Positions 50,031 to 57,565 of a stretch of 64,000 nucleotides of DNA are shown piece by piece. The DNA is from Ancylobacter vacuolatus. GTDB lineage: Bacteria > Pseudomonadota > Alphaproteobacteria > Rhizobiales > Xanthobacteraceae. Each line of letters opens with the position of its first letter. Position 1 is the first letter of the stretch. Location of the stretch: NCBI RefSeq assembly GCF_030813595.1, contig NZ_JAUSUH010000010.1, positions 158,639-222,638 on the forward strand, given 5' to 3'. The translations under genes were made by a program, and so were the position numbers. Under the pieces are notes generated by a model that was not told the origin of the DNA, did not search any database, and saw nothing but the letters and a program-made list of their open reading frames with translations.

Positions 50031-51259
50031 CTACCCTTTCTTATCTCCACCGTTATCGCCACCGATACGCCTCTTTCGGAAGCCTTGGGCGGCGCCCTTC
50101 ATGTAGTCCGGGTGGTGATGGCCATAGGTCTTTTCGACCATCTCCGGCGACATGCCGAGGAAGCCGGCAGCCTCCCAAACCGTCACGCCGTTCTGCATGA
50201 GCCACGTAGCGGCCGTGTGGCGCAGCGTGTGCGGCGTAACGTTGCCATCGAGGCCGGCCTTATCCACTGCAGAAGCGAATGCGGTTTTAACGGACTGCAC
50301 CGGCTTGCCGCGCCACTCGACGAAGTGCTCTTTCGCGATGCCGAGCTCTGCCCAACGGCGCATGTGCGCCAGGAGGTGATCAGGCAGCGGCACGGGCGTC
50401 TGACGCTTGGTCGTGGGGCGCTTACCCTCTGAGAGTCGGTAGAAGATGCCCCGCTCAAGGTCGACGAACGACCTCCCCTCGCCTCTCGTCGGTGATGCGG
50501 CTGCGATCGCGGCAGCGCGCGTGCCCGTGTACAGGCCAATCAAGATAAACCGCGCGAGGTGGCGCAGCGGGCGCTTGTCGGTCTCCAGCACCTTGCCCAC
50601 TTCGGTGCCGCGGTGCCGGCGCTGTTTTTCCTTGGTGCGCCAGCAAGTCCATAGCAGGCGCGCCGCCTCCGATCGCGTCAACCAGCGATCGCGGGGCGCG
50701 CCTCGCTGGGGAAGCGCAACACGGACCACGCCACGGTGAAGCCCTTCCTTGGCGTGGTGATTTATCGCGGCGCGGAGCACCTCGAGGTCACGGCACGCGC
50801 CGCCGACTCCACCGTCCGCCTTCGGAGGTGTCTTCGCGTTCGATTTCCTGCGGCGCTTCTGGTACTCGCCTTTGCGGTGCTCGACATAGGCGCGGCAGTT
50901 GGCGCCGTTCACGTCGGCGAGCATCTTGCCGCCCCACCAGTCATTCAGACGCTCAATCGAGGCATCAAAGACCCGTTGATTGGCCTGCCGATCGCGCGCG
51001 TCGGCATCATAGATCGACAACACGTCGGCGACGTCGATCGCCTCGATATCCGTACCCGCCGATCAGGCTGGTACTTGTCGGCGATGTAGGCGGCTAGGCG
51101 CCTTTCCGCTTCTCCAGCCTCGCCTTCAGGGCATCCTGTGGGGACACGCTTGGCACCGTCCTTGATAAACCACTGTGCATTGGCGATCCGCTTCCCGGTG
51201 CGCCGGTCGATCCGCTCCTTTCGAAGCCACAGGCGAGCTTGGGCGGCTGGACGAGGCAT
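50031..51259 (-). pseudogene. int: Tyrosine-type site-specific integrase, split by a frameshift
   Basis: The N-terminal part starts at ATG 51259 (MPRPAAQARLWLRKERIDRR, ending ...LAAYIADKYQP) and the rest continues in another frame from about 51060 (GTDIEAIDVADVLSIYDADA) to the stop at 50031. Together they give about 400 residues with catalytic residues in LYTGTRAAAI, GKRPTTKRQ, HTLRHTAATW and TYGHHH. In the second frame a TGA lies directly before the junction, so one base seems to be missing near 51060-51075. This is a real mutation, a sequencing error or, less likely, recoding. It adjoins its tRNA target. Confidence 0.85.
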
Positions 51260-51456
51260 AGGCGGCGCATCTCCTCTATCGCGGCAAGGGTGGTGAAGTC
51301 CTTATTCGCGATTCGCTCAATCGCAAGGCGTCCGCGTGCCGCCTCGCGGCGCAGTCCGGCAGCTGTCATTCCGCCGAATGGGAAACCGTAACGCACGGCA
51401 TCAACCAGCCGGAGCGGCATGTTGGGATCAATGTTGTCGTTAGCGGCTACTGTCAT
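51094..51456 (-). CDS. Excisionase-like small DNA-binding protein
   Basis: A 120-residue protein: MTVAANDNIDPNMPLRLVDA, FPFGGMTAAGLRREAARGRL and KDFTTLAAIEEMRRLC resemble the helix-turn-helix domain proteins that precede integrases in Hyphomicrobiales elements; the tail SPQDALKARLEKRKGA is also typical. Its last 166 bases overlap the integrase N-terminal coding region in a different frame, and both frames look authentic. It probably steers excision or regulates int. Confidence 0.75.
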   Translation of the reverse strand: MTVAANDNIDPNMPLRLVDAVRYGFPFGGMTAAGLRREAARGRLAIERIANKDFTTLAAIEEMRRLCLVQPPKLACGFERSGSTGAPGSGSPMHSGLSRTVPSVSPQDALKARLEKRKGA

Positions 51457-51549
51457 TGACGCCTCCGGTGGAAGATCGGCACAATAGTGGTTGCTTTGGC
51501 GCCGCCGTGCCATTTTTAGGTAAACTACCCCTCCGCTGTCCTCATTCCC

Positions 51550-51590
51550 CGCCGCCGGTACGCCAAAACACACGAGGCGTACCGGCGGCG
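51550..51590. repeat. Perfect 15-bp inverted repeat
   Basis: CGCCGCCGGTACGCC (51550-51564) and GGCGTACCGGCGGCG (51576-51590) are exact reverse complements around AAAACACACGA. It lies between two leftward genes, 29 bases after the stop of the gene at 51619. There is no T-run, so it is either a poor terminator or a protein-binding/regulatory structure of the element. Confidence 0.7.
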
Positions 51591-51618
51591 GGCGGCGCGT
51601 CCATCAAGGCCCGGCCAG

Positions 51619-52053
51619 TCAATGCCGCGTCAGCACCCAGCTGACGCCGCTGGCAAAACCGATCATGTGCGCGGCGTTGCCCTTCGCGGCGATGGCTTCG
51701 AGCGTCCACCCAAGCAGCAGCCTGCCGACAAGGTGGCTGCAGCCATCCTCGCCCAACGCTGCCGCCAGCGTGGCTGCATGGGCTTTGGCGACGGCACAAT
51801 CGGTTGCCCAATTGCCGGTCGGCTCGACGGCCCAGAAATCGCGGCCGGCGGACGTCATCGTGATGAAGGGGAAGACAGACAGAATTCTATCCTCTTCCGT
51901 TGCCTCGAATTCCACGGGCGGCTTATCCGAAGGCCGGTCGGGGTTGGAGGGGAGCCGCGGAGGCGCCGTGCCGGTCTGGCCGGCACGGATGTCGTGCAGC
52001 TCGCAGGCAGCGGCGATCGCGTGATCGATGTCGGTGGGGGTGCGGATGTTCAT
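51619..52053 (-). CDS. Hypothetical protein of the integrated element
   Basis: A 144-residue acidic protein beginning MNIRTPTDIDHAIAAACELH, with a proline-rich middle and an alanine-rich helical C-terminus (ATLAAALGEDG, AAKGNAAHMIGFASG). No family recognised. It starts three bases after the stop of the 65-residue gene, so the two are an operon. Confidence 0.55.
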   Translation of the reverse strand: MNIRTPTDIDHAIAAACELHDIRAGQTGTAPPRLPSNPDRPSDKPPVEFEATEEDRILSVFPFITMTSAGRDFWAVEPTGNWATDCAVAKAHAATLAAALGEDGCSHLVGRLLLGWTLEAIAAKGNAAHMIGFASGVSWVLTRH

Positions 52054-52056
52054 CGC

Positions 52057-52254
52057 TCAGCCCTCCAATGCATAGGCGCGGATCGCCGCTATGGAGGTGA
52101 ACCGTTCGAGGAAGACGCCGGCATGCGCCAGGATGCGGCGCGCCGCCTCGTCGTCCGGTGGCAACATCGCGCAGATCTTAGCGGCGACCTGGCGCTCCAA
52201 GGTGTCGCGCAATTCATCATTGGTTGCGCGGGTGGCGGGGATAAGGGTGGGCAT
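52057..52254 (-). CDS. Small hypothetical helical protein
   Basis: A 65-residue protein (MPTLIPATRATNDELRDTLE, then RILAHAGVFLERFTSIAAIR) predicted mainly helical. It begins 12 bases left of the 13-bp dyad at 52267-52297 and is the first gene of the leftward early operon, divergent from the ribbon-helix-helix gene. Function unknown. Confidence 0.55.
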   Translation of the reverse strand: MPTLIPATRATNDELRDTLERQVAAKICAMLPPDDEAARRILAHAGVFLERFTSIAAIRAYALEG

Positions 52255-52266
52255 GAGCTGGCTCCC

Positions 52267-52297
52267 ATGTCATGCATTGCAGTACAATGCATGACAT
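52267..52297. promoter_or_regulatory. Perfect 13-bp dyad in a divergent regulatory region
   Basis: ATGTCATGCATTG (52267-52279), spacer CAGTA, CAATGCATGACAT (52285-52297). A related half-site, ATGCATTACATCGCAGTACG, follows at 52324-52343. The dyad lies between the leftward 65-residue gene and the rightward ribbon-helix-helix gene and is a probable operator for that protein or another phage repressor. Confidence 0.7.
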
Positions 52298-52366
52298 AGG
52301 AAATTCTGGTCGTCAACGAAGAAATGCATTACATCGCAGTACGACTTAACCTGAGAGGACACGTAC

Positions 52367-52522
52367 ATGGCGAAGACCGCCAACCTCGCCTTGCGCATCC
52401 CACCTGAGTTAAAGGCAGCGCTTGAGGAAGCGGCAAAGGCTGACCGAAGAACGGTCTCTGCCTACGTCGAACTTCTGATCATCAAGGACATAGAGCAGCG
52501 TCGACTATTGCCGAAGCAGTGA
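52367..52522 (+). CDS. Ribbon-helix-helix (Arc/CopG-like) DNA-binding protein
   Basis: A 51-codon ORF. The product begins MAKTANLALRIPPELKAALE, a beta strand with helix A, followed by AAKADRRTVSAYVELLI: the layout of Arc/CopG-type repressors and antitoxins. It has a GAGAGGA ribosome-binding site region before the ATG. Facing the dyads at 52267-52343, it could be an autoregulated repressor of the element's divergent genes. No partner toxin is recognisable directly downstream. Confidence 0.7.
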   Translation: MAKTANLALRIPPELKAALEEAAKADRRTVSAYVELLIIKDIEQRRLLPKQ

Positions 52523-52763
52523 ACCAAGGCGTCGACTGAGAAAGAGGCGCGGAATGTCTATAGGCGCTTGAGCGTAACGGCCATCAGCGATCTCACGGAG
52601 AGATGCGAGCGTATTTACTGGATTTGCACGCACGATTCGCATTTGATCGCTGCAATCGGCCTCGCTCCATCTTTTGACCAGCGGACCACCCCAACGACCA
52701 AGTTGCAGCGTATTTAAGTAGGATAATCAGTATTACACCAACTACATTGAATGTAGCCATCAG
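52523..52763. other. Spacer of the cargo region
   Basis: A 241-bp gap whose GC falls toward its right end; AT-rich bases from about 52715 should hold the promoter of the membrane/coiled-coil gene. I see no gene, tRNA or clear repeat. Confidence 0.4.
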
Positions 52764-53459
52764 ATGCCTTTAGAAATTGCCAATCTCGTATCAAGTATAT
52801 CAAATATATCGTTAATTATTGGGGCTATCCTCGCTCTAGGCGGAACTATTGGATCCATCATATCCAACGCAACTATAGCGCGATATGCTGATGAGAGAAT
52901 TGCATCAAACGAGTTATTAACAGCCAGAGCAAATCAAGGTGCAGAGTTAGCAAATCAACGTACGGTTGAAATAGAGCAGACAAACCTTTCTCTCCAGCTT
53001 GAACTCGAAAGAGAGCGGTCGGATCGGTTGCGTCTTGAACAAAAACTCGCACCTAGATTGATCACGCCAGATAAAATGTCGGATGCCGCAGCGACCTTGA
53101 GCGTCCATGCTGGGCAGAAAGCGCACTTGAATTGCTTGCTAGGAGATCCAGAAAGCCGCTTTCTATGCAATGACATCGCTACAATGCTAATCCGTGCTGG
53201 CTGGGATGTGGACGACGAGCCTGCACAAGTGATGTGGGGAGGCGGCACGCCCGTGGGGGTTATGGTCGAGGTTTTTGGTCATGACATTGATAAGAAGACG
53301 ACTACGGCAGCTTTAACATTGAATGCTGTCCTAGCCGATCTGACCCTGGTGCGTGACGGAGCGGCGGTTAATTTCAAAGAGTCATCGAATTTATTCATGA
53401 ATATTAGTGTCGGAAAGCGCATTCTTTCTCCGGAAAGTCTCCTCAGGATGTCCCCTTAA
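52764..53459 (+). CDS. Membrane-anchored coiled-coil protein of unknown function (cargo gene)
   Basis: A 231-residue protein with clearly lower GC and atypical codon use compared with the chromosome, indicating recent transfer. An N-terminal transmembrane segment (LIIGAILALGGTIGSIIS, about residues 17-34) is followed by a charged coiled coil (about 50-98) and a C-terminal globular domain (about 105-231; DIATMLIRAGWDVDDEPAQV, GTPVGVMVEVFGHDI, ALTLNAVLADL). The alpha/beta pattern of the last domain suggests a ligand- or signal-binding module, but I do not recognise it. It is followed by a second membrane-protein gene. Confidence 0.6.
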   Translation: MPLEIANLVSSISNISLIIGAILALGGTIGSIISNATIARYADERIASNELLTARANQGAELANQRTVEIEQTNLSLQLELERERSDRLRLEQKLAPRLITPDKMSDAAATLSVHAGQKAHLNCLLGDPESRFLCNDIATMLIRAGWDVDDEPAQVMWGGGTPVGVMVEVFGHDIDKKTTTAALTLNAVLADLTLVRDGAAVNFKESSNLFMNISVGKRILSPESLLRMSP

Positions 53460-53539
53460 AAATCTCACCCACCGCAGCGCAGCGTGACAGCCGGTTGTGG
53501 CCATGGCACGCTGCTACCTCTGACGGAGGGGGCGCGATC

Positions 53540-54025
53540 ATGTCCGGGGGAATTACATTCTGGCTCTCCCTTTGGGGAGCCGTCCTGAGCACCCTCCTCG
53601 GCCTTAGAACCCTGACCAGCGGATGGCCGCGTGTTCTCCTAGTGTCCAGCCCGTCGAATTTGGACTGCCTGTTTCTAAGTATTAAAAACGAAGACATCCA
53701 CTCAATAGTTGTGGAGCGGATACGCACATTTCCAAAAGGCATGCATCTGAATTTCGATGCGCCGTCCACCAGGGCAGCAGTAGGCAGCGCGATTAACGAG
53801 GCGCGTCACAATGATCGACAGATTATAGTTTCTCCACATAAAGAAATAAGATTCCGCTTTGGGGAAAATACTCACCCCAAAAATACACTCTTGCTTCTTC
53901 AGTGGAGGTCGGCGCGGATAGGATTGCTTCCGAAGATCCCGCTGGTTTTATATATTTCTTCAGAGCGGATAAGATCGGCCTCGCGCCAGGTAGTTGCTGA
54001 GGAAAACGGCCCCGGCCAGCCTTGA
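53540..54025 (+). CDS. Membrane-anchored protein of unknown function (cargo gene)
   Basis: A 161-residue protein with one N-terminal transmembrane helix (ITFWLSLWGAVLSTLLGL) and a soluble part rich in beta strands (RVLLVSSPSNLDCLFLSI, QIIVSPHKEIRFRF, IPLVLYISSERI). GC is lower than the chromosome. ATG 53540 directly precedes the helix; an upstream frame from 53495 is less likely. It lies 80 bases after the coiled-coil membrane protein gene and may work with it. Confidence 0.55.
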   Translation: MSGGITFWLSLWGAVLSTLLGLRTLTSGWPRVLLVSSPSNLDCLFLSIKNEDIHSIVVERIRTFPKGMHLNFDAPSTRAAVGSAINEARHNDRQIIVSPHKEIRFRFGENTHPKNTLLLLQWRSARIGLLPKIPLVLYISSERIRSASRQVVAEENGPGQP

Positions 54026-54171
54026 CGAGGGCCACGGTCTCCGGCATCGTAAGTTCGCCTGCGAAGCCTTCTGCATGAGGGTGGAGGCGAAGTGACCGCC
54101 GCGGACATGACTGATCCGCCCCGGCTCTCAGCGCATCGAAGTCAGCACTCCCCATAATCAGGAGAATGACC

Positions 54172-54378
54172 ATGCGCATTTCCGAATCCGCTATCCGCCG
54201 TCGTCTCGCCAAGGCCGGCTTCCGCCTGCAGAAGACACCCGCCCGCCACTGGACCCGCAACGAATATGGGCCGGGCTACATCGTAACGGACGACACCAAC
54301 ACCGTGCGGCTGGGGGCCACACAGCGCCCGTACGACGCCACGCTCGACGAGGTGCGGGAGTTCGCTGCCCGGCTGTGA
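54172..54378 (+). CDS. Small hypothetical protein
   Basis: A 68-residue protein beginning MRISESAIRRRLAKAGFRLQ and containing HWTRNEYGPGYIVTDD and DATLDEVREFAARL, a small alpha/beta layout common in phage and plasmid accessory proteins. A good AGGAG site lies eight bases before ATG 54172. GC is like the chromosome, unlike the genes on both sides. Function unknown. Confidence 0.6.
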   Translation: MRISESAIRRRLAKAGFRLQKTPARHWTRNEYGPGYIVTDDTNTVRLGATQRPYDATLDEVREFAARL

Positions 54379-54490
54379 CGTAAGGCGCCAGGGGCTGCTG
54401 TGTGGCCTCTGGCGCGACGCCAGAGCACTAATTCTTGTCGACTGCCATGGTGCCGTCCGAGTATTCTCAGCGAATCGCTGGGAGCGGCCG

Positions 54491-55408
54491 ATGACTGAAG
54501 TAGACGACAGTCACGAATTTGGGTCCGAGGACGTAACAGAAACGAAGCTACGCCTCCTTGAGAAGTACATCCAGGCTTTTGCAACGGCGCTACGCGGAAA
54601 GTTCCCCCGCATCTGGTATATCGACGCTTTCGCAGGAACAGGCTCCCGAACGATAAAGGTCGGCGCGACTGGCGCTAATATATTCGGTGAAGCGAAGGAA
54701 GAAACCGTCGACCGAAAGCGTGGTTCGGCGCGTATAGCTCTGGACGTTCAGCCGAATTTTGATCGTCTTATATTCATGGAGCAGAGAAAGAAGCATTACG
54801 ATGCACTAGTTGAGCTAAAGCAACAGCATCCAACGAGAGATATTTTCGTACTTCAGGGTGACGCCAACGAAATAATTCAAAGCCAACTGCATCTCGCCGA
54901 CTGGCGAGGAACCAGGGCGGTTATATTTCTGGATCCGTACGGGATGAACGTCGACTGGAAGACACTTGAGTGCATCGCATCTACGGGGGCAATCGACGTA
55001 TGGTATCTGTTTTCTCTTTCAGGGCTATTTCGACAAGCTGCTCGCAATATTTCAGCAATAGATCAGCATAAGAGAAATGCAATTACGCGAATGTTGGGCA
55101 CAAGTGAATGGGAGGCTGAGCTGTATCAGCGTGAAGAGGTTTATACTGATCTCTTCGGCCAAGAGAGCAAGCATGAACGCCAGAGGATCGCAGATGTTGC
55201 CGGCTTAGAAAAATACGTAACGAAGCGTTTAAGGACCATATTCCCAATGGTTCTGGAGCCATTTGCGCTTCCGCCAGTTCGGCGGCCTCAGATATTTTCG
55301 TTGTACTTTGCTCTATCGAACAACGATCCGAAGGCTATTGGCCTGGCGAAAAATATTGCCAGTCATATTCTCAACTCTGGCAAACCATCCCATACGCGAT
55401 CACGATAG
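54491..55408 (+). CDS. tcmP: Three-Cys-motif partner protein TcmP
   Basis: A 305-residue protein. TKLRLLEKYIQAFATALRGK, IWYIDAFAGTGSRTI, GSARIALDVQPNFDRLIFME, AVIFLDPYGMNVDWKTLECI and YLFSLSGLFRQAA are the features of the TcmP family, which has a methyltransferase-like fold (DAFAGTG) and is named for its constant neighbour, the three-Cys DUF5131/Gp37-Gp68 protein. That neighbour is the next gene, convergent here, with the two coding ends overlapping by 46 bases. The activity of the pair is unknown. Lower GC than the chromosome. Confidence 0.88.
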   Translation: MTEVDDSHEFGSEDVTETKLRLLEKYIQAFATALRGKFPRIWYIDAFAGTGSRTIKVGATGANIFGEAKEETVDRKRGSARIALDVQPNFDRLIFMEQRKKHYDALVELKQQHPTRDIFVLQGDANEIIQSQLHLADWRGTRAVIFLDPYGMNVDWKTLECIASTGAIDVWYLFSLSGLFRQAARNISAIDQHKRNAITRMLGTSEWEAELYQREEVYTDLFGQESKHERQRIADVAGLEKYVTKRLRTIFPMVLEPFALPPVRRPQIFSLYFALSNNDPKAIGLAKNIASHILNSGKPSHTRSR

Positions 55409-56115
55409 ACTCGGCCCGCCGCCTTTTTGTTCTTTCCGCCCCATTGCTTGAAGAAGAATGCGGCATCTGCATCGGTGCATTGGTCGAATATCTCGTCGAC
55501 CCATAGCGGATCCATCGGCCGAGCATTGGGACCGGATTCGCCACCGACGATTGCCCAATGGATGCCCTGCAAGTTTCCGCCTGCTACCGATCCGATTAGA
55601 GGCTCATATGAGACGAACCGCACGGAGGCTGGCACTCCCCGGAGCTCATCAAGCCGATGGAGAACACGGGAGTCCTCGACGCTAGTTCCGAGCCAGACGT
55701 TGGGCAGGACGTTGAGGCCCTCGCCATGCAACGTCTCCCCCATCCGATCGGGTCGCTTCGTCAGGATCTGATAGGTGTGCCGAGGGGTTTCCGCCATGAC
55801 GCGCCAAACTTCGCGCACGAAGGTGGTGGGTACGTCGGGATGGAAAAGGTCTGACATGGAGTTGACGAAAACACGCCGCGGCTTGCTCCAGCGATGGGGT
55901 GCCCCAAGCGCGGCATGATCGAGCGAAATCTTTCCGGTCCACTTCGCGCGACCGCCACTTTTGCGCGTCAGCCCTTTGTACTTCTCGACACCCATGGCCT
56001 CCAGCCGCGCTGCCATTCGCATGGCGTAGCAGTTGGTGCAGCCCGCCGACATGATGGAACACCCTGCCACCGGGTTCCACGTTACGTCGGTCCATTCAAT
56101 CGTTGTCTCAGCCAT
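55363..56115 (-). CDS. DUF5131 / phage Gp37-Gp68 family protein (three-Cys motif)
   Basis: A 250-residue protein beginning TTIEWTDVTWNPVAGCSIMS; the cysteines in AGCSIMSAGCTNCYA (C-x6-C-x2-C) resemble a radical-SAM-like iron-sulfur site. VFVNSMSDLFHPDVP, YQILTKRPDRM, NVWLGTSVEDSRVLHRLDEL and WAIVGGESGPNARPMD are family hallmarks. Widespread in phages and mobile elements next to TcmP; biochemical role unknown. Its 3' end overlaps that of tcmP on the opposite strand. Confidence 0.9.
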   Translation of the reverse strand: MAETTIEWTDVTWNPVAGCSIMSAGCTNCYAMRMAARLEAMGVEKYKGLTRKSGGRAKWTGKISLDHAALGAPHRWSKPRRVFVNSMSDLFHPDVPTTFVREVWRVMAETPRHTYQILTKRPDRMGETLHGEGLNVLPNVWLGTSVEDSRVLHRLDELRGVPASVRFVSYEPLIGSVAGGNLQGIHWAIVGGESGPNARPMDPLWVDEIFDQCTDADAAFFFKQWGGKNKKAAGRVYRDRVWDGLPELRI

Positions 56116-56167
56116 GACAGGCCTCCATTGCCCAGATATGCTGAATCAATGTGGTTAAGAAGTGTGC

Positions 56168-56389
56168 CTACTGAGCCGGCCCCACCTCCCGCCGCACCGG
56201 CCCCCGCCTCACATACCCCCGCGACGCCTCCTGCCGCGCCTCGTCGAGCTCGCGCTCGAGGAACTGCCCGGCGATCAGAAGCGCCTTGATGGTCGCCCGC
56301 GCGTCCCCGCCGCACGCTTCTAGCGCGGTGTTGACGTCGTCGTCCGTGACATCGATCGGCTCGGCTGCCCCGTCCACTCCGCCCATCAT
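56168..56389 (-). CDS. Small phage-region hypothetical protein
   Basis: A 73-residue acidic helical protein (PIDVTDDDVNTALEACGGDA, then IKALLIAGQFLERELDEARQ) ending in a basic tail. Similar UBA-like short proteins are frequent in Hyphomicrobiales prophages. Its ATG overlaps the upstream stop (ATGA), so it is translationally coupled to the 78-residue gene. Confidence 0.65.
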   Translation of the reverse strand: MMGGVDGAAEPIDVTDDDVNTALEACGGDARATIKALLIAGQFLERELDEARQEASRGYVRRGPVRREVGPAQ

Positions 56390-56622
56390 GGCAGCCCCTC
56401 GTGTCCGGCGGGCCACGCTTTACGCTCGCCGTCTATCGCGCCCTGCAACTGGCGATCCATCAGGATGAGAGCGCTGTTCAGGCTTTCCAACGCCACATAC
56501 GCCGTGCCACCGATCGGCACCGTCCCGCACCACACGCGCACCTGGTGGTGGAATGCTTGCAATTCCTTCCGCATCTGCCCGGCCTCATGGGCCGATAGGC
56601 TTCTCTTGCTTCGCTGGACCAT
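56386..56622 (-). CDS. Small phage-region hypothetical protein
   Basis: A 78-residue protein (MVQRSKRSLSAHEAGQMRKE, then VWCGTVPIGGTAYVALESLN) with a helical N-terminus. No family recognised. ATG 56622 is preceded by GGAGGT in the leftward reading; the frame is open upstream but without support. Confidence 0.6.
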   Translation of the reverse strand: MVQRSKRSLSAHEAGQMRKELQAFHHQVRVWCGTVPIGGTAYVALESLNSALILMDRQLQGAIDGERKAWPAGHEGLP

Positions 56623-56902
56623 GGCGACCTCCGTCAAGCCGTCATGGATCGCATGAGAACAAAAGAGGAACAAGCGGCATTCCGCTTGCGGAACGATCCT
56701 GAAGTAAGCAACGTAGGTGAGCAAGGAACCTTCCCCAGCGTCACACGCCTGCGCTATAGGAACCCGCCCGACCATTTCTCGCCCGAGCCGTGGTCAGGTG
56801 GCCGGGCGCGGTTGCGGGCGCGCCCGGCTAGGTGCCCTTTACGCCACGTCGCTCCCGCGCAGGCCCAACCTGCGCTGCATCGTGCGGGCCGCCCGTCCCC
56901 GG
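56623..56902. other. Phage-region spacer with a TTCCGC/GCGGAA dyad
   Basis: A 280-bp gap in which TTCCGCTTGCGGAA (56680-56693) forms a short dyad that could be an operator or part of a transcript end. Codon statistics of the open frames here do not look coding. Confidence 0.4.
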
Positions 56903-57565
56903 CTATGCGGCCAGCCGCAGCGGATCAATCTTCTCGCCCACCACGTCGTCCCACACGTGCAGTACGTCGCCATCCGGCATCAGGCCCGGCACGATCCCAA
57001 CGTGAGATACCCAGCCACCGATGCCGTGGCCCATAACTGGCTCGCCTCGACCGCAGGACAGATCGTCGATATGCGCACGTGCCCGTTCGAAGGCCGGCAC
57101 GCCATGCTCGACAGGATCGAACACATGAGCCTCGGCGATGTCATCTAGGTCGACGCCGAACGCGCAGCGATTGCCAAGGACGAACCAGCACCCGGCCGGC
57201 AGGTTGTCATGCACAGTGTCGGTGCAGCGGTAGAACACCTCGCCGCGAGCATGTTGGTCGGACCAGCCGGCGACTAAGATCTCGCAGTCCATGCCCTCCG
57301 GTAGCCCGGCTTCGAAGGCCGCCCATACATCGTCAGCGGCACGACGGAAGCCATCGAAACCCTCATAGTCGGCGAGGAGGCACGCCTTATAGAACTCCAG
57401 GAAGCAGCCCGTGATGCCGCGGAGCGAGAACACGGCATTCGCCATGGGGAGCGGGACGATCTTGTGCCGAAACGCCGTGACGACACCGTCCGCCGGGTTA
57501 TAGGTCGCCGCGTCCGCCATGATGTGGATACGGTCGCTCTGCACCACAGCCAGCATCGCGCTCAT
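56903..57565 (-). CDS. Phage-region protein with Ntn-hydrolase-like N-terminus
   Basis: A 220-residue protein. SDRIHIMADAATYNPADGVV and FRHKIVPLPMANAVFSLRGI recall the first strands of N-terminal nucleophile hydrolases of the proteasome type, although the nucleophile is not obvious. The middle is rich in tryptophan, cysteine and acidic residues. Its start overlaps the stop of the tape-measure gene (four bases), so it is part of the tail-gene transcript; it may be a tail-tip or virion-associated protein. Confidence 0.6.
   Translation of the reverse strand: MSAMLAVVQSDRIHIMADAATYNPADGVVTAFRHKIVPLPMANAVFSLRGITGCFLEFYKACLLADYEGFDGFRRAADDVWAAFEAGLPEGMDCEILVAGWSDQHARGEVFYRCTDTVHDNLPAGCWFVLGNRCAFGVDLDDIAEAHVFDPVEHGVPAFERARAHIDDLSCGRGEPVMGHGIGGWVSHVGIVPGLMPDGDVLHVWDDVVGEKIDPLRLAA

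Noticed and set aside
50455..51097. Small rightward frames inside the integrase gene
   Set aside because: They oppose the catalytic domain of the integrase and show no start signals or domains.
52523..52763. Toxin gene partner of the ribbon-helix-helix gene
   Set aside because: No open frame with plausible start and length follows it; the next gene has a membrane helix and coiled coil and lies 241 bases away with different composition.
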